The notes beneath the pieces were generated by a model. That model was not told the origin of the DNA. It ran no database searches and was given only the letters and a program-made list of their open reading frames with translations. A program made the translations under genes and the position numbers. From contig JAEUKE010000142.1 in the NCBI GenBank assembly GCA_016794345.1, forward strand, positions 61,162-125,161: a stretch of DNA of 64,000 nt, in the 5' to 3' direction. Shown here piece by piece: positions 22,594 through 30,793 of the stretch. This stretch comes from Myxococcales bacterium. Its GTDB lineage: Bacteria > Myxococcota_A > Polyangia > Polyangiales > Polyangiaceae. The stretch's first letter is position 1; each line of letters opens with the position of its first letter.

Positions 22594-25500
22594 ATGAAAT
22601 CGCTTACCGGCCGAGCCCTGGGGACCTGGGGGCTCGCGCTTCTCGTCGCCGGTGTACCTCGCGCAGTCCTCGCCCAGGACGACTCCCCCGAAGAGGAAGC
22701 GCCGGCTGAAGAGGCCCCGGCCGAGGAGACCCCGCCGGAGGAGGAGGCGCCCGTCGAAGAGGTCGCCGAGGAGGAGGTGACCGAAGGCGACGGTGGCCTC
22801 GCGCTCAGCCAACCGCCACCGGCAGGTAAAGGCGCCATCGCCGGCATCGTCACCGATACGAAGTACAAGGAGCCGGTCATCGAGGCCTACGTCGGCATCC
22901 TCGGCACCAAGACCGCGGTGCTCACCGACGTGGACGGGACGTTCCGCCTCGAGCTTCCGCCCGGCAAATACACGCTCCGCATCGCGTACGAGCTGCACAA
23001 ACCCGTCCGCACGAGCGAGGTCGTCGTCACCGCGGGCAAGATCGTCCGCGTCGACGTGAAGCTCGAGCCCGAAGAAGGCACCGAAGACGTCATCGAGACG
23101 GTCGTCACGCTCGAGCAGTCGAGCGTCGAGGGCCTCCTGCTGCAGCGGCAGAAGTCGGCGGCCGCCGGCGACTCGATCGGTCGCGCCGAGATCACGAAGG
23201 GCAACGATCGCACCGCCGCCGAGGCAGCTCGTCGCGTCGTCGGCGCCAACATCGAAGGCTCCCGCTTCCTCTTCGTCCGCGGCCTGGGCGAGCGGTACAC
23301 CAACGCGCTCTTCGACGGCTTTCCCCTGCCGAGCCCCGAGCCCGACAAACAGGCCGTCCCGCTGGATCTGTTCCCCTCGCAGATCCTCGAGAGCCTGACG
23401 ATCGTGAAGACCTTCACGCCCGACGTGCCCGGCGACTTCGCCGGTGGCTCGGTGCGGATCAATACGCGCCGCGTTCCGAACGATCTGACGATCGCGGGTG
23501 GCGTCTCGTTCGGGTTCAACACCCGAACCACGTTTCAGGACTTCCTCACTTACGACGGCGGGAGCCTCGATTGGCTCGGCATCGACGACGGCACGAGGGC
23601 TCTGCCGGAGAACGTGCCCAGCTACAAGGTCGGCTCCTTCTTGGAGAAAGACGGGGGTGGCCTGCAGACCGAGGAGGAGGTCGCGAAGATCGGTCGGGCC
23701 ATGAACACGTCGCAGTCGATCCGGACGACGGTGGCGCCGCCGAACCACGCGGGCAACTTCGTGGTGTCGAACTCGTGGGCGCTGGGAGGAGACGCGAAGA
23801 TCGGTGTCCTCGGCGCGATCGTGTACGATCGGCGGTTCGAGACGCACAGCGAAGAGATTCTCCGAAACTTCACCTTGGGAACGCTCGACAGCGGAGAGAA
23901 GCGACTCGTTCGCGCGAACGACATCGACGTCCTTCGAGGCATCGACAAGGTCAGCTGGGGTGTCCTCGCCGGGGTCACATTGGAGCTGGGGGACGAGCAC
24001 CGGTTCTCGATCACCGGGTTGCAGTCTCAGGTGTCGGACAACGAGGCCGCCGAGTTCTCGGGCTTCCACGAGGAGCGCGGCGCATCCATCTTCAACACGG
24101 TCAAGCGGTTCGTCTCCCGTACACTCACGTATGGCCTCTTCCAGGGTGAGCACACGATTCATCAGGCAGGCGATCTGAAGATCGCCTACGGCGTTGGCCT
24201 GGCGCGCGCGGCGCGTGACGAGCCGGACACTCGGGGCGTCATCTACACCCTGTCTCCGCCCGTCTATTCGTTCGAGACGGACGGGCTGAGCGGTCAGCAT
24301 TTCTACGCCGAGCAAGGGGAGACGACGGTCTCGGGACAGCTCGACGTGACGAAACCCTTCGGCTCTGCCGACAAGAAGCTGGAGATCAAGGGCGGAGGCG
24401 CCGTGTCGGTTCGCAGTCGAGACTTCTTGGCGCGCCGCTTCAACTTCCGGCGCTACAAGGATGCGACAATATCCTTCGACTGCCAGGTCCCGGAGTGGAG
24501 TCGTCGCTGCCCCGATAGGCTGTTCAGGGACGAGAACATCGGACCTCAGCTCGAGCTCCAGGAGAACAATCGATTCGGAGACGGCTACGAGGCCCAGCTC
24601 GACGTCTACGCCGGCTACCTGATGTTCGACGGCGAGGTGGTCGACGATCTGCGGTTCGTCGTCGGGCCCCGCATCGAGGCGTCGCGACAGAGCCTCCTGG
24701 CCTTCGACCCCGGCAATCGCAGTCCCAAGACGGACCGTCAGAGCGACTTCAACTCGACCGAGATCCTCCCGGCGATCGCGGCGATCTATTCGCCTATCCC
24801 GCGCGCGAACGTGCGGCTCTCCGCGACGCGGACGGTCGCCCGTCCTCAGATCCGCGAGGTCGCCCCGTTCGCCTACACCGACTACTTCGGCGGGCAGGAG
24901 GTGCAGGGGAACCCCGATCTGGTCAATACGAGCATCATCAACACGGATGTTCGGTTCGAGTTCTTCCCGAAGACCACGGAGGTCGTTGCGGTCAGTGCCT
25001 TCTACAAGCGGTTCGCGGAGCCAATCGAGCAGATCGTCATCCCCGGAGGGACGGGCGGCAAAGTGACTTACCAGAACGCGGAGGGAGCCAACCTCTTCGG
25101 CATCGAGCTCGAAGGGCGCAAGTCCTTCGACATGTTCCATCCTGCGCTTCGCCCACTGAGCTTGATCGCGAACGTCACGTTCTCTCATTCGCGCGTGAGC
25201 CTCGATCCGGCGGAGCTGGGGGACTCGACGAATCGCTCGCGGCCTCTGTCCTTTCAGGCGCCGTACATCGCCAACGTCGCGCTCGACTTCGACGATCAAG
25301 ACATCGGCCTTCGGGCTCGTGTGGCCTACAACGTCGTGGGCGAGCGAATCTTCGCGGTAGGAACCGGCGGGCTCCCCGATATCTACGAGCAACCCCGCCA
25401 CGATATCGCCATTACGGTCGGACAACGAATCGGAAAACACGTGGAGGTCCGCGCGTCGGTGTCGAATTTGCTGAACATGCCCGTGCGCCGGACGATGGGG

Positions 25501-25602
25501 CCCGAGATCGAAGGAGAGGACTCGGAGGCCGAGGACAGCAACGTTCAGCGCGAGGTCTTCTTCGGTCAGAACTTTTCGATCGGCGTCGGCCTCAACTACT
25601 GA
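22594..25602 (+). CDS. TonB-dependent receptor with N-terminal carboxypeptidase-regulatory-like domain
   Basis: 1002 residues. After the signal peptide comes a Glu/Pro-rich acidic stretch (about 30-70), then a carboxypeptidase-regulatory-like beta domain (GAIAGIVTDTKYKEPVIEAYV...), a plug domain with VRGLGERYTNALFDGFPLPSPEP, and a C-terminal beta-barrel ending in the aromatic-terminated strand FGQNFSIGVGLNY. The family imports large or scarce substrates (siderophores, cobamides, glycans, metal complexes). Nothing here shows the ligand, and no siderophore genes are nearby. It closes the tonB-exbB-exbD-exbD operon, so the cluster is self-contained. Confidence 0.93.
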   Translation: MKSLTGRALGTWGLALLVAGVPRAVLAQDDSPEEEAPAEEAPAEETPPEEEAPVEEVAEEEVTEGDGGLALSQPPPAGKGAIAGIVTDTKYKEPVIEAYVGILGTKTAVLTDVDGTFRLELPPGKYTLRIAYELHKPVRTSEVVVTAGKIVRVDVKLEPEEGTEDVIETVVTLEQSSVEGLLLQRQKSAAAGDSIGRAEITKGNDRTAAEAARRVVGANIEGSRFLFVRGLGERYTNALFDGFPLPSPEPDKQAVPLDLFPSQILESLTIVKTFTPDVPGDFAGGSVRINTRRVPNDLTIAGGVSFGFNTRTTFQDFLTYDGGSLDWLGIDDGTRALPENVPSYKVGSFLEKDGGGLQTEEEVAKIGRAMNTSQSIRTTVAPPNHAGNFVVSNSWALGGDAKIGVLGAIVYDRRFETHSEEILRNFTLGTLDSGEKRLVRANDIDVLRGIDKVSWGVLAGVTLELGDEHRFSITGLQSQVSDNEAAEFSGFHEERGASIFNTVKRFVSRTLTYGLFQGEHTIHQAGDLKIAYGVGLARAARDEPDTRGVIYTLSPPVYSFETDGLSGQHFYAEQGETTVSGQLDVTKPFGSADKKLEIKGGGAVSVRSRDFLARRFNFRRYKDATISFDCQVPEWSRRCPDRLFRDENIGPQLELQENNRFGDGYEAQLDVYAGYLMFDGEVVDDLRFVVGPRIEASRQSLLAFDPGNRSPKTDRQSDFNSTEILPAIAAIYSPIPRANVRLSATRTVARPQIREVAPFAYTDYFGGQEVQGNPDLVNTSIINTDVRFEFFPKTTEVVAVSAFYKRFAEPIEQIVIPGGTGGKVTYQNAEGANLFGIELEGRKSFDMFHPALRPLSLIANVTFSHSRVSLDPAELGDSTNRSRPLSFQAPYIANVALDFDDQDIGLRARVAYNVVGERIFAVGTGGLPDIYEQPRHDIAITVGQRIGKHVEVRASVSNLLNMPVRRTMGPEIEGEDSEAEDSNVQREVFFGQNFSIGVGLNY

Positions 25603-25703
25603 TGTCACCGATCGGTCACGCATCCGGCTGAAGTTGTTGCCGAGTCCACTCCGGACCTTCACGGCCGTCATGCAAGTTGCGCCGCGTTCAACAGGAGGAC
25701 GTC

Positions 25704-27047
25704 ATGCGCTTGCAATCGATGGTCTTGGGCAGTGTGGCTTGTGCTCTCGTCGCGCTCGGCGCGGTAGCTTGTGGTGACGACGCCGAAGGCACTGGCGCCG
25801 GCTCACAGGGCGGCGGCGGTGGTGGTGCGCAGCAGGAGCAGACCCTCGAGGGCGCGCTCGACACGATGTCGCTCACGGCCGACACGACCTGGCGCCTGAA
25901 GGGCGTGGTGACGGTTCCGTCGGGCAAGACGCTCACCATCGAGCCTGGCACGACCATCGTCGGCGACAAGGGCACGCTCGGGACACTCGTGGTCCAGCGC
26001 GGCGGCAAGATCATGGCCGAAGGCACGGCCGACAAGCCGATCGTCTTCACCTCGGCGGTCCCCAAGGGCAGTCGGAGCCCCGGCGACTGGGGCGGCGTTG
26101 TCCTCCTCGGCAAGGCCCCGATCAACGAGGCGGGTGGCGAGGCGGAGGTCGAGGGCTTCACCGACCCGCAGACGTTCGGCGGCGGCGCGAGCCCCGACCC
26201 GAACGACAGCAGCGGCTCGCTGAAGTACGTCCGCATCGAGTTTGCGGGAATCGAGATCGCGCCCGACAACGAGATCAACGGTCTCACGCTCGCTGGCGTG
26301 GGCAAGGGAACGAAGATCGATTTCGTGCAGGTCAAGAGCGCGCTCGACGACTGCTTCGAGTTCTTCGGCGGCACCGTCGATGCGAAGCACCTGGTTTGTT
26401 ACAACAACCAGGACGACGGCCTCGACTTCGACTCCGGCTACACCGGCTCGATCCAGTTCTACTTCCACCGATCCGATCCGGCCATTGCCGACGAGGCCAA
26501 CGGCCTCGAGTGCGACAACGACAAGGATGACCCCACGGTCACGCCGATCACCAACCCGACGATCTCGAACATCACGCTCTGCGGGCAGAACGGCGACCAG
26601 GCCAAGCAGCAATACGGCATGCTGTTCCGCCGCGGGTTCCACGCGACCATCACGAACGCGGTGGTGACCGGCTTCGAGGCAGGCGTGGACTTCCGGAACA
26701 CGCCCGACACCGCCGTCACGATGAGCCACTCGCTCTTCGTCGGGAACAAGGTCCACAACGTCGCCTACCCGGAAACGGACCCGAAGACCGACGACGGCCT
26801 CCCCAACGAGGACGACGACGGCATGTTCGACGAGGCCGCCTGGTTCGCCGAAGGCACCGGCAACACCGAGACCGGAGCCATCGGCGATTGCTGGGCCGCG
26901 ACGCCGGACCCGGCGCCGGCGAGCGCCATCGCGGGCGGCACGCCCTCGGGCTCGGGCTTCGACACGAGCGCGACCTACATCGGCGCGTTCAAGGACAAGT
27001 CGGACACCTGGATGACCGGCGCCTGGATCGACTGGTCCGCGAACTGA
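25704..27047 (+). CDS. Lipoprotein with right-handed beta-helix character
   Basis: 447 residues; the start is fixed by AGGAGG six bases upstream and a lipoprotein signal (VACALVALGAVACGDD). A Gly-rich linker leads to regularly spaced short strands with turns (LKGVVTVPSGKTLTIEPGT, LGTLVVQRGGKIMAEG, PITNPTISNITLCGQN) as in parallel beta-helix proteins. Asp-rich loops (QDDGLDFDSG, NEDDDGMFDE) could bind calcium. It follows the TonB-dependent receptor by 101 bases, in the same direction, and is closed by a strong terminator, so it is probably a surface partner of that receptor, for example in ligand capture. Confidence 0.83.
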   Translation: MRLQSMVLGSVACALVALGAVACGDDAEGTGAGSQGGGGGGAQQEQTLEGALDTMSLTADTTWRLKGVVTVPSGKTLTIEPGTTIVGDKGTLGTLVVQRGGKIMAEGTADKPIVFTSAVPKGSRSPGDWGGVVLLGKAPINEAGGEAEVEGFTDPQTFGGGASPDPNDSSGSLKYVRIEFAGIEIAPDNEINGLTLAGVGKGTKIDFVQVKSALDDCFEFFGGTVDAKHLVCYNNQDDGLDFDSGYTGSIQFYFHRSDPAIADEANGLECDNDKDDPTVTPITNPTISNITLCGQNGDQAKQQYGMLFRRGFHATITNAVVTGFEAGVDFRNTPDTAVTMSHSLFVGNKVHNVAYPETDPKTDDGLPNEDDDGMFDEAAWFAEGTGNTETGAIGDCWAATPDPAPASAIAGGTPSGSGFDTSATYIGAFKDKSDTWMTGAWIDWSAN

Positions 27048-27096
27048 TCCGGTAGCCGACCACGAGCGTATCGGTCTTACCTCCAGAGACCGCTTA

Positions 27097-27130
27097 GCCG
27101 GCGCGGGCAGTCCCGCGCCGGCTTTCCATT
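27097..27130 (+). terminator. Rho-independent-type terminator after the TonB operon
   Basis: A perfect 11-bp stem, GCCGGCGCGGG (27097-27107) and CCCGCGCCGGC (27112-27122), with loop CAGT, is followed by TTTCCATTTTC. It lies 50 bases after the stop of the beta-helix lipoprotein and before the convergent thioredoxin-like gene. It is the strongest terminator seen in the window. Confidence 0.85.
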
Positions 27131-27145
27131 TTCAGACGTCGGAGC

Positions 27146-27721
27146 TCACATCTTCTCGAGGATGGCGTTCATCTCGTTGAAGGCTTTGTAGCTCTCGTCG
27201 AGCTTGCCGATGTGCCGGTAGGCGACGCGCCCTTCACGGTCGAGCAGCAGGAACCCTGGCGCCTGGGCCACGTCGGCCTCCTTGGACCACGTCCCATCGG
27301 GGTCGAGGAAGGTCGGCGCGCTCATGGCGTGTTTCTTCGCGGCCGTCGCGACGAGCGTTTGCTCTTCTTCGTCGTCACCCAGCTTCGTCACGCCGATCAC
27401 CCGCAGACCGCGGGCGTGGTGGCGCTCCTCCAAGGCCTTCACGGCCGGGATGGAGGCCACGCAGGCGCCTCACCCAGGCGACCAGGCTTCGATGAGGATC
27501 GGCTGGCCGCGCTGCGCGGCGAGCGTGGTGGGCCCGCCGTTCACCCAGCGCTTGCCGTCCGCGGTCGGGAAGTCCGGTACGAGCTTCGCTTCGACGGAGC
27601 CCCCGTAAGATGCCGAAGCGCCGACGGCGCCCCTCGACATCCGATAACGTGCTGCGAGGCCCCCGCCGATGACGAGCAGGATCCCGAGCGTGGCTCCAAC
27701 GAGAACTTTGCGGCGTCGCAT
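27146..27721 (-). CDS. Thioredoxin-like/AhpC-TSA protein, candidate selenoprotein (in-frame UGA, U-x-x-C)
   Basis: Read through one in-frame TGA (27470-27472) the frame gives 191 residues: an N-terminal membrane anchor (RKVLVGATLGILLVIGGGLAA), then a thioredoxin-like redoxin domain with LVPDFPTADGKRWVNGG, ILIEAWSPG-U84-GAC87-VASIPAVKALEERH, FLDPDGTWSKEADVAQAPGFLLLDREGRV. The TGA falls exactly where such proteins have the first Cys of the CxxC active site, and the second Cys is present (Cys87). The protein is homologous-looking on both sides of the TGA and in one frame, so nonsense mutation or frameshift is less likely than selenocysteine. A SECIS-like hairpin follows. It would be a membrane-anchored periplasmic thiol/selenol oxidoreductase. 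Taken as two genes, both halves would be non-functional. Confidence 0.75.
27427..27456 (-). promoter_or_regulatory. Candidate bacterial SECIS element
   Basis: Reading the minus strand from the UGA, 13 bases pass and then CCTCC - ATCCC - GGCC - GTGAA - GGCC - TT - GGAGG can fold into two stems (CCUCC/GGAGG and GGCC/GGCC) around an internal loop. The apical loop GUGAA begins with G-U. The loop starts about 27 bases after the UGA, inside the spacing known for bacterial SECIS elements. Folding was done by eye. Confidence 0.5.
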
Positions 27722-27767
27722 TGCGATTGACGTTGCCTCTCTCCCGCCAACCTGTCGAGGCACCAAC

Positions 27768-28952
27768 GTGAGCAATCGTCTCCAACTTGCCTACATTCAC
27801 CCTGAGATCCTCGCTGACCGCCCCGGATCCAGGACCTTCCAGCCTCGAATCTCGCGTTTTTTGGCTGTTGCAGCGTGCCTCACGAGCCTCCTCGGCTGCC
27901 CGAACGCGGGGCCGGAGGCGAGCCCAGACGCCGGCGTTTCGACGACAACCGCGAGCGTTTCGTCCGAGAAATCAGCCGAAATCCCCGCGGCTTCTGCGTC
28001 GGTCGCGGTTCCGGCAGGCGGGCGCGGTGACGGTCGCGGAGGCGGGCAACGCGGCCAGCGCTTCGGTGACGCGGCTGTCTACGTGGACGGCAAGCCCAAG
28101 GGAGTGTTGAGGTTTCTCGAGCTCCCGCCGACGCTCAAGGTGCGCCCGCAGAAGCTCCAGGACGGCCGCGAGGTCGCTCGTTATCGCGTCGCCGAGTACC
28201 TCGAGTCCATCGGCGTCGACCTCGCCAAGCTCAAGACGCTCCACCTGCGGGGAGGTCGATCGCGCGTCAGCATCATCCCCGGGTCGGAGGTGCGCAAATA
28301 CAAGGACTCTCTGCTGTTTTCCTTCACCCGAGGCGACAGCGGCAAGGCGCGCATGGAGTGGCCCGACGCGCCGATCGAGGTGAACACGACGATCGACACG
28401 ATGGTCGCCGTCACCGCGTACGTGGAGCGGGACCCGCCGCGATACGACCGACAGAAGCGCGCGTACTTCGACGAAAACGGTGAGAAAATCGAAGGGATCC
28501 CGTTCGCGAAACCGGAAGAGTCGCTGCGCGGAACGCGTGTGTACGCCGACGGAAAGCTCGTCGCCTCGGTGAAGCGCAAGCGCCTGCCCGACAGCGTCCT
28601 CGCGAAGTCGTACACTCCGAAGAACCCGCGATTTTCCCTCGATTCGTACCTCGCCTCGACGGGGGTGGATCCGGCGAAGATCTCGACGCTCGCCGTCGTC
28701 CGTGGGGACTTCGTGGTCGCGCGGCTCGATGCGGCGGCGTGGAAGAAAGCCCGAGAGAAAGCCGAATTTTCGCTCGCTCCAGGCAGTGAAGGCCGAGTCA
28801 TCGTGCATCTGCCGACGGCGGACGGCGGCGAGACTGCGCTGCCCTCGAGCGCGTTGCTCGCGTACTCGGTGGCCGCACCGAAGCGGCTCCTCGACGCTCC
28901 AGTCGCCGAAGCGGTGCCTGGATCGGAAGAGAACCAGGTCGAACCGGAGTAG
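27768..28952 (+). CDS. Lipoprotein with two related domains
   Basis: About 394 residues from a GTG; the start is uncertain because the frame is open further upstream, where it would overlap the divergent selenoprotein gene. A lipoprotein signal (FLAVAACLTSLLGC) is followed by an Ala/Ser-rich linker and two copies of one domain: VYVDGKPKGVLRFLELPP...YLESIGVDLAKLKTLHLRGG, and VYADGKLVASVKRKRLPDS...YLASTGVDPAKISTLAVVRG. Each copy ends with a similar K-x-R/F-x-A-R-run and F-S-L-A/F-S-F-T strand. The duplicated fold is not recognised. Between the copies lies a distinct Asp/Arg-rich segment. Secreted or surface function, unknown. Confidence 0.72.
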   Translation: MSNRLQLAYIHPEILADRPGSRTFQPRISRFLAVAACLTSLLGCPNAGPEASPDAGVSTTTASVSSEKSAEIPAASASVAVPAGGRGDGRGGGQRGQRFGDAAVYVDGKPKGVLRFLELPPTLKVRPQKLQDGREVARYRVAEYLESIGVDLAKLKTLHLRGGRSRVSIIPGSEVRKYKDSLLFSFTRGDSGKARMEWPDAPIEVNTTIDTMVAVTAYVERDPPRYDRQKRAYFDENGEKIEGIPFAKPEESLRGTRVYADGKLVASVKRKRLPDSVLAKSYTPKNPRFSLDSYLASTGVDPAKISTLAVVRGDFVVARLDAAAWKKAREKAEFSLAPGSEGRVIVHLPTADGGETALPSSALLAYSVAAPKRLLDAPVAEAVPGSEENQVEPE

Positions 28953-29066
28953 GGCGCCTGTAACTGCCGTGTAACCCGCACAAAACGCAGATCGTGCGCG
29001 ATGGCATGACTGGTGCAGTTGCGGAACGTCGACTTGACGGGCTCGCCAGCCACCAGGAGAGATGCC

Positions 29067-30791
29067 ATGACCCGACGCAGCCTTCGCCGAACGACTGGAG
29101 CCATCGCGAGCGTTGCCGCGATTCTGTTCCCCGGAGCTGCCTTCGCGCAGGTCCTCACCGCGGTACCGACCTTCCACATCGCGAACGGTCAGAACGCCGG
29201 CCCCCAGGAGCAGGACGGCGGACCGGGGCACGAGCAGGGCGACATCACCTACGTGAAGGTCGGTGAGAAGGTCTACGTCGTCACCGTCTACATGTCCTCG
29301 AAGGTCGAGGAAGGCCTCTGGCAGGGCAAGTGCACGAGCATCGAGTTCGGGCCCGACGGACAGCCGACGGTCGTCGCGGATCAGGTTCAGATCTCGGACT
29401 ACCCGGAGGGCGATCGTCCCTTCAACCACCCGCGCATCGCGACCGACGAGCTGACCGGCAAGGTCATCGTCATCTTCGGGTCGGACGCCGTGAATGGCGA
29501 CGCGGCGAACACGTCGACGTACGTCACCGCGCTCGACCACATGTGCAACCGCGTGGCGGACGTCACCCGCGTCAGCAACAACGCGAACAACAACGAAGGC
29601 GCCGGCGACATCCACTGCCACAAGAACGGCAAGTGCACGGCCGGTTACCTCTCCACCGGCAACAACGACACCTCGTTCGCCCTCGGGCTCCAGATCAACG
29701 ACCTCGGCGGCGGTCAGGTCTCGATCGAGCGCACCTGGCTCAAGGGCGTCGTCGCCCCCTCCAACATCGGGCGCCCCGCCATCACGTCCTCCACCGACGA
29801 CCGGGCGCTCTTCTGCGCTGCCAAAGGCGACAACCGTCCCCCGGAGGACGGCGTGCAGTGCGCGATGCTCGACACCGCGGACGGCACCATCCTCTACAAG
29901 CAGATCATCGCGGCGTCGCAGCCCGGCGAGAAGATCTACATGAACCAGCCCACCGTCGGCGCGCTCGACAACGGCCGCTTCGCGGTGCAGGTCCTCGAGT
30001 CGAGCGGGCAGGGCAAGATCACCAACGAGAAGGGCTCGAACGTCACCCACGCGTACGTGATCGAGCCGCAGCTCGACAGCTTCCTCGTCAAGGATCACAA
30101 GGTGGGGCTCGGCAGCTACCACACGCACTCGGCGATCTGCGCGGGCGCGTACGGGCTCGAGGGCAAGCGCCACTTCGGCATCCTCGGCGCGCCGGTCACG
30201 GGCAATGGTCAGCCGTCCTTCCAGCTCCTCTCGTACGACGCCACGACCGGCATCGCGCAGGACAAGACGATGAACAAGTGGGTCGTCGGCTGGTACGGCG
30301 ACTCCGGCAAGCTCGCGAACCTCTACGGCGCCAACCCGGGCACGCAGGGCCGCGACTTCCTCCGCTGCAAAGGTGACGTGCCCAACCCGGGCTTCGGTCA
30401 GCCGAACGGGTACCTGCCGCACGTGAAGACCTTCTTCGTGACCCCGCACTCGGGTCGCATCGACGGCGAGGAGAAGAACTCGCAGTGGCTGAGCTTCGTG
30501 CCCGGCCACACCTCGGAGGTCGTGCAGCCGGCCGCTCCGACCGACCCCACGAGCATCGAGCCTGGTCCGAGCGACAACGGCTACACCGGGAATCCCGAGC
30601 CGCCGAAGCCCGCGCCGCAGGACGATCCGATCCCCGGCACGGACAACGACAAGGACCCCAGCGTGCTCACGTCGCCCTCGAGCGGCGGCTGCGCGGTGAG
30701 CGGTGACGAAGACGATCTGAGCGGGGCCGCTGGCCTCGCGCTGGTGGGACTTGGCTTGGTGATGGCCTCGCGCCGCAGGAAGGGAGTCTGA
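29067..30791 (+). CDS. Secreted protein with MYXO-CTERM-like C-terminal tail
   Basis: 574 residues; the ATG follows AGGAGA and opens a signal peptide ending AAFAQV. The body is beta-rich with many Asn/Gly/Asp and Cys pairs (GDIHCHKNGKCTAG, LFCAAKGDN...VQCAMLD) and shows no named domain. A Pro/Asp-rich linker leads to a C-terminal tripartite signal: SSGGCAVSGDEDD, hydrophobic GAAGLALVGLGLVMAS and RRRK. That layout (Cys, membrane helix, Arg cluster) matches the MYXO-CTERM sorting signal of myxobacteria, cut by a myxosortase and leading to surface attachment. Two bases before the diheme lipoprotein gene, so cotranscribed. Confidence 0.83.
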   Translation: MTRRSLRRTTGAIASVAAILFPGAAFAQVLTAVPTFHIANGQNAGPQEQDGGPGHEQGDITYVKVGEKVYVVTVYMSSKVEEGLWQGKCTSIEFGPDGQPTVVADQVQISDYPEGDRPFNHPRIATDELTGKVIVIFGSDAVNGDAANTSTYVTALDHMCNRVADVTRVSNNANNNEGAGDIHCHKNGKCTAGYLSTGNNDTSFALGLQINDLGGGQVSIERTWLKGVVAPSNIGRPAITSSTDDRALFCAAKGDNRPPEDGVQCAMLDTADGTILYKQIIAASQPGEKIYMNQPTVGALDNGRFAVQVLESSGQGKITNEKGSNVTHAYVIEPQLDSFLVKDHKVGLGSYHTHSAICAGAYGLEGKRHFGILGAPVTGNGQPSFQLLSYDATTGIAQDKTMNKWVVGWYGDSGKLANLYGANPGTQGRDFLRCKGDVPNPGFGQPNGYLPHVKTFFVTPHSGRIDGEEKNSQWLSFVPGHTSEVVQPAAPTDPTSIEPGPSDNGYTGNPEPPKPAPQDDPIPGTDNDKDPSVLTSPSSGGCAVSGDEDDLSGAAGLALVGLGLVMASRRRKGV

Positions 30792-30793
30792 AC

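Noticed and set aside
22330..25671. Long minus-strand frame opposite the TonB-dependent receptor
   Set aside because: Same GC effect; composition is Arg/Val/Glu/Asp-rich and no homology-like features are seen.
25603..25703. ACCGATCGGT palindrome and a possible sigma-54 promoter before the beta-helix lipoprotein
   Set aside because: The palindrome lacks a T-run and any partner; the GG/GC spacing is wrong for -24/-12.
27146..27460. Reading the downstream half of the thioredoxin-like gene as its own gene from a GTG
   Set aside because: It would lack the active site and start in the middle of a conserved domain; a single gene read through UGA explains both halves.
27972..30509. Minus-strand frame of about 845 codons opposite the MYXO-CTERM protein
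   Set aside because: Biased antisense frame.
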